A DNA stretch of 64,000 nucleotides, from NCBI RefSeq assembly GCF_002975275.1, contig NZ_PCOQ01000025.1, positions 27,682 to 91,681 of the forward strand, read 5' to 3'. The stretch is from Achromobacter sp. MYb9 (lineage in GTDB: Bacteria; Pseudomonadota; Gammaproteobacteria; Burkholderiales; Burkholderiaceae_B). This document shows positions 35,302 through 46,135 of this stretch, piece after piece (positions within the stretch are counted from its first letter, which is position 1; every line of letters starts with the position of its first letter). A program made the translations under genes and the position numbers. Below the pieces are notes generated by a model, which did no database searches, was not told the origin of the DNA, and saw nothing but the letters and a program-made list of their open reading frames with translations.

Positions 35302-37635
35302 TTAGAAACCCGTCCCGATCTGGAACTGGAAGCTTTGCTTGTCGTCACCCGCCTTGGAATTGAGCGGGCGGGCGTAAGACAACTGCAGCGGACCCATCGG
35401 CGACTGCCACGACAGGCCGATACCCGCCGAGAACCGCCAGCCGCAAGGATCTTCGACCTCGGTGTTGTTACGTCCGCGCGTGCAGCTCAAGCCGCTGCCC
35501 GCCGCCACCTGGCCCGCGTCGCTGAAGATGAACCAGCGCAACGTGCGGTCTTTCGAGGCGCCCGGGAACGGCAGATACAGCTGCGCGTTGGCGATCACGC
35601 GGCGCGTGCCGCCCAGATAGTCGCCCGTGAGCGTATCGCGCGGACCCAGCGACGACCCTTCGTAGCCGCGAACGGTGCCGATACCGCCGGCGTACACGTT
35701 CTTGATGATCGGGTAGTTCTTGCTGCCGTAGCTGCGGCCCCAATCCACCATGCCGTTCAAGGCCAGGGTGTAGGAACCGCCCAGCGGCACGAAATACTGC
35801 TGCTGGCCGGTCAGCATGGTGTATTGCAGGTCGACCGTGGACACGTCGGCCTTCAGGCGGGTGTACGAACCCTTGGTCGGAGCCAGCGCGCTGTCGCGCG
35901 TGTCGTTGGACCAGCCCGTGCTGAAGATCACCGAGTTCGTGGAATCGCCGTATTCGCCGACGAAGTCCTTGTAGGCCTGCGGCGAATTCGTGAACAGGTC
36001 GATCTGGTTGTGTTCGAAGTTCGCGCCCAGGAAGATCCGGTCGTATTCCGAGATCGGAATGCCGAAGTTCATGCCCAGGCCGATCGCCTTGACGCGATAG
36101 TCGCCGTCGTTGTTGTTCCAGGGTTCGGTCACGCGGTAGTACGCGGACGTCGTGCGGCTGATGCCGTCCTTGGTCCAGTACGGATCGGTGTGCGACAGCA
36201 CGATCGCGCGGTTCGTCTTGCTGGTGTTCAACTGCAGCGTCAGGTTGGTGCCGCTGCCGAAGACGTTGTCTTCGCTGATACCGGCCGACAGGATCGCCTT
36301 TTCGGACGAGCCGTAGCCCACGCCCAGGTTGATCATGCCGGTGGGTTTTTCCTTCACGTCGACGTTCACGTCGACCTGGTCGGGCGAACCGGGGACGGGG
36401 TCGGTCTTGACGTTGACGTCGCTGAAGTAACCCAGGCGATCAACGCGGTCGCGGGACGTCTTGATGTCCTTGGCGTCGTACCAGGCGGCCTCTTGCTGGC
36501 GCATTTCGCGGCGCACGACTTCGTCGCGCGTGCGGGTGTTGCCGCCGATCTGGATGCGGCGCACATAAACGCGGCGGCTGGGATCGACGTAGAACGTCAG
36601 GTCGGCTTCGTGCTTGGCGCGATCCAGCTGCGGGTTCGGGTTGACGTTGGCGAACGCGTAGCCCAGTTCACCCAGGTAGTCGGTGATGGCTTTGGCCGAG
36701 TCGTTGGCCTTGGCGGCCGAGAACGTCTCGTTCGGCTTGGTCTGCACCAGCGCGTTGATTTCCTTGTCCAGACCCAGCAGGTTGCCGGCCAGCTTCACGC
36801 TGCGCACCTTGTAGGGCTCGCCTTCGTGGACGGTAATCGTGATGCGGATGTCTTTACGGTCGGGGGAAATCGTGACCTGCGGGGGTTCGACCGAGAACTC
36901 CAGGTACCCCTGGTCCAGGTAGAACGAGCGCAGGCGTTCGAGGTCGCCCTCGAGCTTTTCGCGCGAGTACTTGTCGGTATCGGTGTACCAGGTCAGCCAG
37001 CCGGGCGTGGTCAGCTTGAACTCATCAAGCAGGTCGCCTTCGGAGAAGGCCTTGTTGCCGACGAAACGAATTTCCTGGATGCGGGCAACGTCGCCTTCGA
37101 ACACGTCGAAGCTCACGCCCACGCGGTTACGCGGCAGCGGGGTCACGGTGGAGGTGACTTCGACGCCGTACTTGCCCTTGGACAGGTATTGCTGCTTCAG
37201 TTCGTATTCCGCGCGCTCAAGCATCGAACGGTCGAAAATGCGGCCTTCGGCAAAACCGACCTGCCCCAGCGACGTGGTGATCGCCTTGGAGTCGAATTCG
37301 CGCATGCCGTTGAAGTTGACGGAGGCGATCGTCGGGCGTTCCTGCACGACGACCACGACAACGTTGTTGTCCGTCTGGATCTGCACGTCGGTGAAGAAGC
37401 CCGTGCCGTACAAGCGGCGGATCGCTTCCGTGGCCTCTTCTTCGGTGAATTTCTCGCCCACCTTGACGGGGAGATAACCGAAGACGGTGCCGGCGTCAGT
37501 CCGTTGAATACCCTCTACGCGGATATCCCGCACGACAAAAGGGTCGAAGGCTTGGGCCATGGCCGGCAGCATTAATGCGGCGATGAGACCCGGCAGTACA
37601 CCCTTTTTGTGATGAAACATCCGGCGAAAAGACAT
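35302..37635 (-). CDS. bamA: Outer membrane protein assembly factor BamA
   Basis: Central beta-barrel assembly protein, 777 residues. Signal peptide (hydrophobic LPGLIAALMLPAMAQA), then five POTRA domains (about 30-430, first one FVVRDIRVEGIQRT) and a C-terminal 16-strand barrel (about 430-777). The loop-6 VRGY motif (TVRGYEGSSLG) and the terminal Phe (IGTGF) are both present. I chose the ATG at 37635; an in-frame ATG 15 bases later is the other option. It lies 54 bases after rseP and precedes skp. Confidence 0.95.
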   Translation of the reverse strand: MSFRRMFHHKKGVLPGLIAALMLPAMAQAFDPFVVRDIRVEGIQRTDAGTVFGYLPVKVGEKFTEEEATEAIRRLYGTGFFTDVQIQTDNNVVVVVVQERPTIASVNFNGMREFDSKAITTSLGQVGFAEGRIFDRSMLERAEYELKQQYLSKGKYGVEVTSTVTPLPRNRVGVSFDVFEGDVARIQEIRFVGNKAFSEGDLLDEFKLTTPGWLTWYTDTDKYSREKLEGDLERLRSFYLDQGYLEFSVEPPQVTISPDRKDIRITITVHEGEPYKVRSVKLAGNLLGLDKEINALVQTKPNETFSAAKANDSAKAITDYLGELGYAFANVNPNPQLDRAKHEADLTFYVDPSRRVYVRRIQIGGNTRTRDEVVRREMRQQEAAWYDAKDIKTSRDRVDRLGYFSDVNVKTDPVPGSPDQVDVNVDVKEKPTGMINLGVGYGSSEKAILSAGISEDNVFGSGTNLTLQLNTSKTNRAIVLSHTDPYWTKDGISRTTSAYYRVTEPWNNNDGDYRVKAIGLGMNFGIPISEYDRIFLGANFEHNQIDLFTNSPQAYKDFVGEYGDSTNSVIFSTGWSNDTRDSALAPTKGSYTRLKADVSTVDLQYTMLTGQQQYFVPLGGSYTLALNGMVDWGRSYGSKNYPIIKNVYAGGIGTVRGYEGSSLGPRDTLTGDYLGGTRRVIANAQLYLPFPGASKDRTLRWFIFSDAGQVAAGSGLSCTRGRNNTEVEDPCGWRFSAGIGLSWQSPMGPLQLSYARPLNSKAGDDKQSFQFQIGTGF

Positions 37636-37688
37636 CCTTGAGTATCCTCGGTCGTGCAAATGGCGGGGGATTTTATGCTAAATCGCGC

Positions 37689-39020
37689 TTACGTGAATAA
37701 ACGCGTGAAATCGTTGAACAGCGCAAGCCCCATGAGGCCTGCCAATAAACCTATGCCGGCGCGCTGCCCGATATCGATCCACCTCGCTGGCGGCGGGCTA
37801 CCCCGCACAATTTCGACGAGATAGTACAGCAGATGGCCTCCATCCAGCATAGGAATGGGAAGCAAATTTAGTACACCAAGACTGATACTGATCAAGGCGA
37901 TATAGGCGATATACGCAACAATTCCGATTCTTGCGGTCTGGCCGGCGTAATCCGCGATCGTGACGGGGCCGCTGACATTGCGCCAGGACACATCACCCGT
38001 CACCATGCGGCCCATCATGCGCAACGAGAACCAGGCGGTGTCCCACGTGCGCACGGCGCCGCGCCACACGCTTTCGAAGATGCCATAGCGCACCGTGACC
38101 ATCGGGATATCGCCACCGAGCTGCACGCCCAGGCGGCCAATTTCCTGGCCGTTGACCAATTCCGGCCGCGGAGTGACATTCAGCGTAACGTTAGCGCCGT
38201 CGCGCACCAGCGTCAGCGCCAGCGTCTTGCCAGCGCTTTCCTGGATCTGCTTGACGAGCGCGCCCGTGTCAGGCGTGGGCTGGCCGTTCACCGCGATGAC
38301 GAGGTCGCCCTGACGCAAGCCGGCCGCCTGCCCTTCGCCGCCGTCGTTGACGGCGCGCACGGCAGGCTTCGGTTGGGCCAGACGGATGCCGGCTGCGGCG
38401 AGCGGATCGCCGCCCGAGGGATCCATCGCGTTGGCGGGAAGATTCAGTTCGCGCTGCTGGACGGCGCCTGCGGGCGTGCTGACCTCGATCTGGGCGCGGC
38501 CCCCGGTGGCCATGACGTCCATCAGGCGCCACCGGGCGTCAGACCAGGAATTGACCTCCTGGCCGTCGATCGCCAGGATGCGGTCGCCCGGCAGCAGGCC
38601 CGCCCGCGAGGCAGGCGTGTCGGCGGCAGGCTGGGCAATGATGGCTTGCGGCTCGTCGGTGCCGGCCATGTTCAGCCCGGCATACAGGAATACGGCAAGG
38701 ATCAGGTTGAAAATGGGGCCGGCGGCGACGATGGCGATGCGCTGGCCGACGGACTTGTTGTTGAACGAGCTGGCCACTTCAGCAGCGGAAGCGCCGGGAG
38801 GCGGATCGTCCTGCATCTTGACGTAGCCGCCCAGCGGCAAGGCGGAAACCGCCCATTCCGTGCCATGACGGTCCGTGCGGCGCAGGATGACCTTGCCGAA
38901 GCCTACCGAGAAACGCAGCACTTTCACCCCGCACAGGCGGGCCACCCAATAATGTCCCAGCTCATGGAAGATGATCAGGGAGCCAAGCGCTACCGCAAAG
39001 GCCAGCAGGGTGAAAAGCAT
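37689..39020 (-). CDS. rseP: RIP metalloprotease RseP
   Basis: Site-2 protease of 443 residues with four membrane segments. Zinc motif HELGH at 19-23 in the first one, third ligand in MLDGGHLLYY near the C-terminus, and two periplasmic PDZ domains between (GLLPGDRILAIDGQEV about 140-155, GLRQGDLVIAVNGQ about 230-243). It cuts anti-sigma factor RseA and leftover signal peptides. In the dxr-rseP-bamA order seen widely. Confidence 0.95.
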   Translation of the reverse strand: MLFTLLAFAVALGSLIIFHELGHYWVARLCGVKVLRFSVGFGKVILRRTDRHGTEWAVSALPLGGYVKMQDDPPPGASAAEVASSFNNKSVGQRIAIVAAGPIFNLILAVFLYAGLNMAGTDEPQAIIAQPAADTPASRAGLLPGDRILAIDGQEVNSWSDARWRLMDVMATGGRAQIEVSTPAGAVQQRELNLPANAMDPSGGDPLAAAGIRLAQPKPAVRAVNDGGEGQAAGLRQGDLVIAVNGQPTPDTGALVKQIQESAGKTLALTLVRDGANVTLNVTPRPELVNGQEIGRLGVQLGGDIPMVTVRYGIFESVWRGAVRTWDTAWFSLRMMGRMVTGDVSWRNVSGPVTIADYAGQTARIGIVAYIAYIALISISLGVLNLLPIPMLDGGHLLYYLVEIVRGSPPPARWIDIGQRAGIGLLAGLMGLALFNDFTRLFT

Positions 39021-39064
39021 CGGGATCGGGATCTAGAAAATCTGAAAACAAGCGCGGCCAGCCA

Positions 39065-40264
39065 TCAGGCCAGCCCCAGGTTACCTGCGAAGATGCGCGC
39101 TTCGGAATCCAGCGCAAGCACGTCGTCAAGACTGCCGAGCGTAACAGATGCTTGCCGTGCCTGCCACTCCAGGGAAGCCTCGATCACCCGCGGGATCCAG
39201 GTATAGGCAAGCCGGCCGCCCAAAAACGCGTCGACGGCAACCTCGTTGGCGGCGTTGAGCGCGACGCAGGCAGCCTGCCCCGCCCGCAGCGCCGCGAACG
39301 ACAGCGCCAGGCACGGAAAGCGGGCCAGATCCGGCTTTTCGAAATCGAGCCGGCCCAGGCGGGTCAGGTCCAGCGAGCCCACCCCGCTATCGAGCCGCTC
39401 GGGAAACCCCAGCCCATAGGCGATCGGGGTTCGCATGTCGGGTTGGCCCAGTTGCGCCAGGATCGAGCCGTCTTCGTACTCGACCATGGAATGCACGACG
39501 CTTTGGGGGTGCACCACGACCTCGATGCGATCCGCAGGCATGGCAAAGAGCCAGTGCGCCTCGATCACTTCCAGGCCTTTGTTGAGCATGGTCGCGGAAT
39601 CGACCGAAATCTTGCGGCCCATGCTCCAGTTGGGATGGGCGCAGGCCTGGTCGGGCGTCACCTCGTGCAGGTCTTCGAGGTCGCGGTTGCGGAACGGGCC
39701 GCCCGACGCGGTAAGCAGCAGCCGACGGACGCCGGGCGCCGGCGCATCCGGCGCACCGGCCCGGCCGCCGTGCGGCATGCATTGGAAAATGGCATTGTGT
39801 TCGCTGTCGATAGGCAGCAATTCCGCGCCGTTATCGCGAATAGCCTGCATGAAGAGCGAACCGGCGGCGACCAGCGCCTCTTTGTTGGCCAGCAGCACGC
39901 GCTTGCCGGTGCGGGCGGCGGCAAGCGCCGCCGGCAAGCCGGCTGCGCCGACGATCGCGGCCATGACCGAATCGCATTGAGGGTCCGCGGCCGTATCGGC
40001 CAGGGCTTGCGCACCGACCCGGACTTCGGGCATGGGCTGGCCGCCGGCCCAGGCGGCGGCGAACCGCTTGCGAGCCGCCTCGTCGGGCACCACCACCACG
40101 GCGGCGCGACTGGCCTGCGCCTGCTCGGCCAGGCGCTCCATGCGGCTGTGCGCCGAAAGCGCGTAAACCGCCAGCCGCTCGGGGTGGCGGGCAATCACAT
40201 CCAGCGTGCTTTCACCGATCGATCCCGTCGACCCCAGCACGACGACGCGTTGAAAAGCCCTCAA
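39065..40264 (-). CDS. dxr: 1-deoxy-D-xylulose 5-phosphate reductoisomerase
   Basis: Second enzyme of the MEP isoprenoid pathway, 399 residues. NADPH motif [15 protein letters not shown] (9-23), [12 protein letters not shown] (about 128-139), metal-binding [11 protein letters not shown] and the [17 protein letters not shown] stretch (about 225-241). It overlaps cdsA by four bases. It uses Mg or Mn and is the target of fosmidomycin. Confidence 0.96.
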   Translation of the reverse strand: MRAFQRVVVLGSTGSIGESTLDVIARHPERLAVYALSAHSRMERLAEQAQASRAAVVVVPDEAARKRFAAAWAGGQPMPEVRVGAQALADTAADPQCDSVMAAIVGAAGLPAALAAARTGKRVLLANKEALVAAGSLFMQAIRDNGAELLPIDSEHNAIFQCMPHGGRAGAPDAPAPGVRRLLLTASGGPFRNRDLEDLHEVTPDQACAHPNWSMGRKISVDSATMLNKGLEVIEAHWLFAMPADRIEVVVHPQSVVHSMVEYEDGSILAQLGQPDMRTPIAYGLGFPERLDSGVGSLDLTRLGRLDFEKPDLARFPCLALSFAALRAGQAACVALNAANEVAVDAFLGGRLAYTWIPRVIEASLEWQARQASVTLGSLDDVLALDSEARIFAGNLGLA

Positions 40265-41118
40265 AACAACACTCCAGACAAAAGTAGCGCGAACGGCGCG
40301 ACGGGAAGAATCGCGTCAATGCGGTCATAGACGCCACCGTGGCCGGGCAACAGCGTGCTGGAATCCTTGCGGCCAGCCCGACGCTTGAGCAGCGACTCGA
40401 ACAGGTCTCCCACAATGGACAGCACGCCCAGCAGCGCGGCAATCGGCAACGCCAGCCAGAAGCTCCAGCGTTCGACCAGGGCATAGCCGAACGAGTCCGC
40501 CCACAAGCTGGACAGACCGACCCAGATGACGGCGCCCAGCACACCGGCGATGGCGCCTTCGATCGTCTTGCCGGGACTGACGCGCGGAGCCAGTTTACGC
40601 TTGCCGAAAGCCCGGCCGGCAAAATAGGCGGCAATATCCGCGACCCAGACCAGGGCCAGCAGCGACACCACGAAACCCGCGCCACGGGCCATGAACATCT
40701 GCGCCAGCACCGCCCAGGCGGCAAATGCGGCGGGCACCGAAAAAACGGACCAACCCAGGCTGGCCGGCGCCGTATCGGAGCGCCCGCGGACCACGGCGGC
40801 GACGCCACCGAACAGCCACACGGCGCAAACAGCAGGCACAACGTAGTACAGCACCCAGGCGGGGTTGCTCACGCCGGTTCCGTCACCGGTCAGCCATGCA
40901 GAGGTCAGCGCCAGCATGCCACCGAACAGCAGCACGGGAATACCCACGGAAATCAGGGGGGATGGCGGCTGCGGGAGCGTCAGGCGCAACCACTCCCAGT
41001 TGGCGCATGCGGCGGCCAGGGCAAGCAAGGCGACAAACCACCAGGGATTGGCGCTGATCATCGCGGCGGCCAGAACGGCCAACAGAATGACGGCGGTAAC
41101 GATACGCTGACCCAACAT
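40261..41118 (-). CDS. cdsA: Phosphatidate cytidylyltransferase
   Basis: Inner-membrane CDP-diacylglycerol synthase, 285 residues, with about eight hydrophobic segments. The family signature [20 protein letters not shown] (about 243-262) is complete, and [18 protein letters not shown] stands upstream. The ATG at 41118 gives the membrane-anchored start [13 protein letters not shown]; frames further upstream read unrelated residues. Confidence 0.95.
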   Translation of the reverse strand: MLGQRIVTAVILLAVLAAAMISANPWWFVALLALAAACANWEWLRLTLPQPPSPLISVGIPVLLFGGMLALTSAWLTGDGTGVSNPAWVLYYVVPAVCAVWLFGGVAAVVRGRSDTAPASLGWSVFSVPAAFAAWAVLAQMFMARGAGFVVSLLALVWVADIAAYFAGRAFGKRKLAPRVSPGKTIEGAIAGVLGAVIWVGLSSLWADSFGYALVERWSFWLALPIAALLGVLSIVGDLFESLLKRRAGRKDSSTLLPGHGGVYDRIDAILPVAPFALLLSGVLF

Positions 41119-41170
41119 GTGATGGTCTCCTCGTGTGCTGCTTTGGAAAGGCGCGCTCGTCGCCGTCTGC

Positions 41171-41935
41171 TTATTGCGCGCCGTTTTCGCTGACTTGCGC
41201 GCTGGTGCGGCCAAAGCGCCGTTCGCGGGTGCGATACCAGTCAAACGCCGCTTGCAGCTCTGCGGCGCCGAAATCCGGCCAATAGCGGTCCGTGAAGTAG
41301 AACTCCGCGTAGGCCATCTGCCAGATCAGGAAATTGGAAATGCGCTGTTCGCCGCCCGTGCGGATGAACAGGTCGGGCTCGGGCGCCCAGGACATGGAAA
41401 GGTGCCGGGCCAGCCGCTCTTCATCGACTTTTTCAGGATGGGAGGCAAGCGTCGGCTCCTCCGCCAACATGGCGCGGGTGGCCTGCAGGATGTCCCAGCG
41501 GCCGCCGTAGTTGGCGGCCACGGTCAGGTGCAGGCGGTCGTTGTGCGCGGTGCGTTCCTGGGCCGCGAAGATCAGCTCTTGCAAGCGGGGCTCGAATGCG
41601 CTCAGGTCGCCGATGACGTGCAGGCGCACGCCCTGCTCTTCCAGCTTACCGATCTCGCGCTCCAGGGCCTGCACGAACAGGCGCATCAGCAGCGACACCT
41701 CTTCGGCGGGCCGGCGCCAGTTCTCGGAACTGAAAGCGAACAGGGTCAGGTAGCGCACGCCGGCGCGGCCGCAGGCTTCGACCACGCGGCGCACGGCCTG
41801 TACGCCCTTGGCGTGCCCCGCCGTGCGGGGCAGCAACCGACGCGTCGCCCACCGGCCATTGCCATCCATGATGATGGCGACGTGCTCGGGGATATCGCGA
41901 GTATCGGGAACCGCCTGGGTCGAACTGGTTGCCAT
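41171..41935 (-). CDS. uppS: Isoprenyl transferase (undecaprenyl diphosphate synthase)
   Basis: Cis-prenyltransferase of 254 residues that builds the C55 lipid carrier for peptidoglycan and O-antigen. The catalytic Asp is in [13 protein letters not shown] (about 18-30). [16 protein letters not shown] and [19 protein letters not shown] (about 195-213) follow. The start at 41935 lacks a strong ribosome site but gives the family length; earlier in-frame starts add an Arg-rich extension. Confidence 0.93.
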   Translation of the reverse strand: MATSSTQAVPDTRDIPEHVAIIMDGNGRWATRRLLPRTAGHAKGVQAVRRVVEACGRAGVRYLTLFAFSSENWRRPAEEVSLLMRLFVQALEREIGKLEEQGVRLHVIGDLSAFEPRLQELIFAAQERTAHNDRLHLTVAANYGGRWDILQATRAMLAEEPTLASHPEKVDEERLARHLSMSWAPEPDLFIRTGGEQRISNFLIWQMAYAEFYFTDRYWPDFGAAELQAAFDWYRTRERRFGRTSAQVSENGAQ

Positions 41936-42112
41936 GGATTGGGGACTGCGCGGAAGACCGGCGAAATCAGAAATACGGGAGAAAAACCTGCGCCGTCGTT
42001 CCATCGCTGCTGCATGAAGGTGCTGCGGGGCAATGGAAAGGACGGCGCATAGGCAAGAAATCCTGATGCCGGAGCGAACGGAACAAACCGTCCGCCCCAA
42101 GGCGATCTGGAA

Positions 42113-42673
42113 TTATACGGTCATGATTTCCGCTTCTTTCTGGACGACCATCTTGTCGATGTCGGCCACGGCGCGATCGGTCAGCTTTTGGACATCGTCC
42201 TGCGAACGACGCTCGTCGTCTTCGGAGATCTCTTTGTCCTTGACCAGCTTCTTCAGTGCTTCGTTCGCTTCGCGGCGCAGGTTGCGCACGGCAATCTTGG
42301 CATCTTCGCCTTCGCTGCGCACGACCTTGGTGAGGTCGCGGCGGCGCTCTTCCGTCAGGGCCGGCATCGGCACGCGGATGGTGTCGCCCATCGAGATGGG
42401 GTTCAGGCCCAGGTCGGATTCGCGGATGGCCTTTTCGATCGGGCCAGACATCTGCTTTTCGTAGGGCTGCACGCTGAGGGTGCGGGCGTCCACGAGGTTC
42501 ACGTTGGCGACCTGGCCGACAGGCACCGGCGAACCGTAATACTCGACCTGCACGTGGTCCAGGATGCCGGTATGGGCGCGGCCCGTGCGGATCTTGCCCA
42601 GGTTGATCTTGAGCGTGTCAAGCGACTTGGACATTCTGTCTTCGGCGGATTTGCGAATTTCTGCGGCGCTCAT
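42113..42673 (-). CDS. frr: Ribosome recycling factor
   Basis: Protein of 186 residues. [23 protein letters not shown] (about 32-54) and the helical bundle end [17 protein letters not shown]...[15 protein letters not shown] are diagnostic. It splits post-termination ribosomes with EF-G. It lies 15 bases after pyrH in the usual order rpsB-tsf-pyrH-frr. Confidence 0.96.
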   Translation of the reverse strand: MSAAEIRKSAEDRMSKSLDTLKINLGKIRTGRAHTGILDHVQVEYYGSPVPVGQVANVNLVDARTLSVQPYEKQMSGPIEKAIRESDLGLNPISMGDTIRVPMPALTEERRRDLTKVVRSEGEDAKIAVRNLRREANEALKKLVKDKEISEDDERRSQDDVQKLTDRAVADIDKMVVQKEAEIMTV

Positions 42674-42688
42674 GGAATTTCCTTTTCT

Positions 42689-43507
<819 letters not shown>

Positions 43508-43522
43508 AGCACTACCCCGAGG

Positions 43523-44401
43523 TCAGGCGGCGCCGGCGGCGGCGGCGGCAACCTCAGCGGCGAAGTCGCTGGTCTTTTTCTCAATACCTTCGCCAACAAC
43601 GAACAGCACGAACTTGCTGATCGAAGCGCCCTTTTCCTTCAGGTGCTGCTCGACCGTGTGCTTGTCGCTCTTGACGAACGGCTGCGACAACAGCGTCACT
43701 TCCTTCAGGTACTTGGCAACCGAACCCTCGACCATCTTGGCGACGATTTCGGCGGGCTTGCCGGACTCGGCGGCCTTTTGCTCGGCGACCGAACGTTCAG
43801 CGGCGATGTCGGCCGGGTTCACGCCGTCGGCATTCAGCGCCTTGGGCTTGGTGGCGGCGATGTGCATCGCCAGGTCCTTGCCCACTTCTTCGGCACCGGT
43901 GTATTCCACCAGCACGCCGATCTTGCCGCCGTGCACGTAGCTGGCCAGCGAGTTCGGGGTCTGGATGCGCTCGAAGCGGCGGATCGAGATGTTCTCGCCG
44001 ATCTTGCCGATCAGGGCGGTGCGGGTCGTTTCAACCGTGCCGTCGCCGTAGGGCAGCGCCGACAGAGCGGCCACGTCGGCCGGGTTCTGCGTGGCGACCA
44101 GCTCGGCCAGCTTGTTCACAAAACCGACGAAGTCGTCGTTCTTGGCAACGAAGTCGGTTTCGCAGTTGATTTCGATCACGGCGCCTTGCTTGGCGTCGGC
44201 GGAGATGAACAGACCGATCAGGCCTTCGGCGGTGACGCGGGCAGCGGCCTTGCTGGCCTTGTTGCCCAGCTTGACGCGCAGGATTTCCTCGGCGCGAACC
44301 AGGTCGCCTTCGGCTTCCGTCAGGGCCTTCTTGCACTCCATCATGGGCGCGTCGGTCTTCTCGCGCAGTTCCTTGACCAGGGCAGCGGTAATTTCAGCCA
44401 T
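43523..44401 (-). CDS. tsf: Translation elongation factor Ts
   Basis: GDP/GTP exchange factor for EF-Tu, 292 residues. The N-terminal domain [18 protein letters not shown] (about 16-33) and core [18 protein letters not shown] (about 77-94) are complete. It sits downstream of rpsB as in most bacteria, with hairpins in the 179-base gap between them. Confidence 0.96.
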   Translation of the reverse strand: MAEITAALVKELREKTDAPMMECKKALTEAEGDLVRAEEILRVKLGNKASKAAARVTAEGLIGLFISADAKQGAVIEINCETDFVAKNDDFVGFVNKLAELVATQNPADVAALSALPYGDGTVETTRTALIGKIGENISIRRFERIQTPNSLASYVHGGKIGVLVEYTGAEEVGKDLAMHIAATKPKALNADGVNPADIAAERSVAEQKAAESGKPAEIVAKMVEGSVAKYLKEVTLLSQPFVKSDKHTVEQHLKEKGASISKFVLFVVGEGIEKKTSDFAAEVAAAAAGAA

Positions 44402-44426
44402 GTTTGCTCCAATTTTGCTAAGACAC

Positions 44427-44444
44427 GCCCCGGCTCGCCGGGGC
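44427..44444 (-). other. GC-rich hairpin in the rpsB-tsf gap, just before tsf
   Basis: GCCCCGGC (44427-44434) and GCCGGGGC (44437-44444) are perfect 8-base arms around a 2-base centre, 25 bases before the tsf ATG. On the minus strand it is followed by GTGTCTTAG, without a full T-run. An rpsB-tsf attenuator is known in E. coli; this hairpin is at the matching place. Confidence 0.5.
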
Positions 44445-44466
44445 AGTGATTTGATTCGATGGGACG

Positions 44467-44481
44467 CCCGCGATTCGCGGG
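44467..44481 (-). other. Second hairpin in the rpsB-tsf gap
   Basis: CCCGCGA (44467-44473) and TCGCGGG (44475-44481) are perfect arms around one base. With the hairpin at 44427-44444 it makes a two-stem structure between rpsB and tsf. A role in attenuation or mRNA processing is inferred from position. Confidence 0.35.
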
Positions 44482-44580
44482 TTCGGAAGATGGGAGCCCA
44501 CCTTCGCAGTGCCGGCGAGGCGGGAACGGTCCTTGTTCAGAGCCGCTCCCGGACACTAACCGCCGGACATGACAACAGGC

Positions 44581-45330
44581 TTAGGCCTGGTTGTCCTGCA
44601 CTTCGACGAACTCTTCCTGACCTTCACCCTGCTCTTCGACCAGACCGTTCAGGTTCTGTTCGCGGCCTTCCAGCACGGCGTCGGCGATGCCCTTGGCGTA
44701 CAGCGCGATGGCCTTGGCCGAGTCGTCGTTGCCGGGGATGACGTAGTCGATGCCGTCGGGCGAGTGGTTGGTGTCAACCACGGCGACCACGGGGATGCCC
44801 AGCGTCTTGGCTTCAGCGATGGCGATCTTGTGGTAGCCGACGTCGATGACGAACATGGCGTCAGGCAGACCGTTCATGTCCTTGATGCCGCCGATCGACT
44901 TGTTCAGCTTGTCCAGTTCGCGTTGGAACAGCAGGCCTTCCTTCTTGATCATGCGCTCAGCGCCGCCGTCGGCGACGATGACTTCCATGTCCTTCAGGCG
45001 CTTGACCGAGGTCTTGACCGTCTTGAAGTTGGTCAGCATGCCGCCGAGCCAGCGGGCGTCGACGAAGGGCATGCCGCAACGGGCCGCTTCGGAAGCAACC
45101 AGGTCGCGAGCAGCGCGCTTGGTGCCGACGAACAGGATGTTGCCGCCGCGAGCAGCCAGCTGCTTCACGAACTTGGTGGCTTCCTGGTACTTATCAACCG
45201 TCTTTTCCAGGTTGATGATGTGAATCTTGTTGCGGTGGCCGAAGATGTACTGAGCCATCTTGGGGTTCCAGTAACGGGTCTGGTGACCAAAGTGGACACC
45301 CGCTTCCAGCATTTCGCGCATCAAAGACAT
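44581..45330 (-). CDS. rpsB: 30S ribosomal protein S2
   Basis: Ribosomal protein of 249 residues. [22 protein letters not shown] (4-25) and [17 protein letters not shown] [17 protein letters not shown] (about 89-105) are family marks. The ATG at 45330 has GGAG seven bases upstream; an in-frame start four codons earlier is less likely. It is divergent from map with a long leader region, the same order as in E. coli. Confidence 0.96.
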   Translation of the reverse strand: MSLMREMLEAGVHFGHQTRYWNPKMAQYIFGHRNKIHIINLEKTVDKYQEATKFVKQLAARGGNILFVGTKRAARDLVASEAARCGMPFVDARWLGGMLTNFKTVKTSVKRLKDMEVIVADGGAERMIKKEGLLFQRELDKLNKSIGGIKDMNGLPDAMFVIDVGYHKIAIAEAKTLGIPVVAVVDTNHSPDGIDYVIPGNDDSAKAIALYAKGIADAVLEGREQNLNGLVEEQGEGQEEFVEVQDNQA

Positions 45331-45410
45331 GTAATTCTCCAAGGGTTGATTTCTTGCGCCGCACCTGCATCAGCATCTGGCTGACACCCTGGGTGGTGTT
45401 GCGCGCGATT

Positions 45411-45427
45411 TCCCGCAACATGCGGGA
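45411..45427 (-). promoter_or_regulatory. Hairpin in the rpsB mRNA leader, possible S2 feedback site
   Basis: TCCCGCA (45411-45417) and TGCGGGA (45421-45427) form a perfect 7-base stem with a 3-base loop, 81 bases before the rpsB ATG. A weaker stem ACACC/GGTGT lies nearer the gene. In gammaproteobacteria S2 represses its own mRNA by binding leader stem-loops. Whether this leader works the same way is a guess. Confidence 0.35.
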
Positions 45428-45556
45428 TGGACAAAAATTTTAACCGGGCCGACCGATCACTGCCGCAATAAACATACTACGCTGCCGCGATAAACCCAGA
45501 CGGCCGCCACGACGAGAGCCTTGCACCGCACACTTGCATTGCGCTGACCCAGACAC

Positions 45557-45573
45557 TCCAGGAATTTCCTGGA
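45557..45573. promoter_or_regulatory. 17-base palindrome upstream of rpsB
   Basis: TCCAGGAA (45557-45564), one T, and TTCCTGGA (45566-45573) make a perfect 17-base palindrome about 230 bases upstream of rpsB. The 1-base centre fits a dimeric protein site better than an RNA hairpin. No regulator is assigned. Confidence 0.4.
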
Positions 45574-45723
45574 AGTTTCCGGCGGTTGCCCGCTCAGCGC
45601 ACCCGGACTTGTTTTGTTGGCAGCGAAATCCAGCTCTTCGCATTGGGCTTGTTGCAACCCCAGGGCTTTGCAGCCCCTAAGATCACCGCGTCATGCGCAT
45701 CAGGCCACCGGGGCATTTCTTAA

Positions 45724-45741
45724 GAAAACACAAGTGTTTTC
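45724..45741. promoter_or_regulatory. AT-rich 18-base palindrome in the rpsB-map gap
   Basis: GAAAACAC (45724-45731), AA, GTGTTTTC (45734-45741) are perfect arms, with further TTCTT/AAGAA pairing just outside. TTGAAA occurs on its minus strand and could be a -35 for rpsB, although no good -10 follows at 17 bases. Operator or promoter element is the best guess. Confidence 0.4.
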
Positions 45742-46107
45742 AAGAACTTAATCCGACGCCCATACCGAACCTGCATCGCCGCTCTAAAACATGACCGGGA
45801 TTACAAGCACGCCGTGCCCCAGCTTTCTTGGCCTTGAACGCCCCCGCACACATCCTGCCAGTACCCTGCCCCTTGCGCCCGGCCCGCCCACCTGCCCCAG
45901 AGCCTGACGACCTGCCCGATTTCGCTCCACAACCTTCGCTTGCGGTGAAACTTCAGGGCTTGCCGCCGATCTCATGGGATTGGCTGACTAACTAAACTGA
46001 CTGACTAACAGTCAAACAAACGCTTGGGACAAACTTATTGGCTGATCCATGCCGGGCCATTTTTTGGCCACATCCACTGGAATCGGCTCTTGCCGTAACC
46101 CGATTGC

Positions 46108-46135
46108 TCCCCAAAATTTTAGGGAAGCCTATAAT
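46108..46135 (+). promoter_or_regulatory. Probable map promoter with overlapping inverted repeat
   Basis: A perfect -10 TATAAT is at 46130-46135, 52 bases before the map ATG. A good -35 at 17 bases is missing (TTGCTC stands 20 bases upstream). The space is filled by TCCCCAAAATTTTAGGGA (46108-46125), an inverted repeat with a single mismatch pair, which could bind a repressor or activator. Confidence 0.45.
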
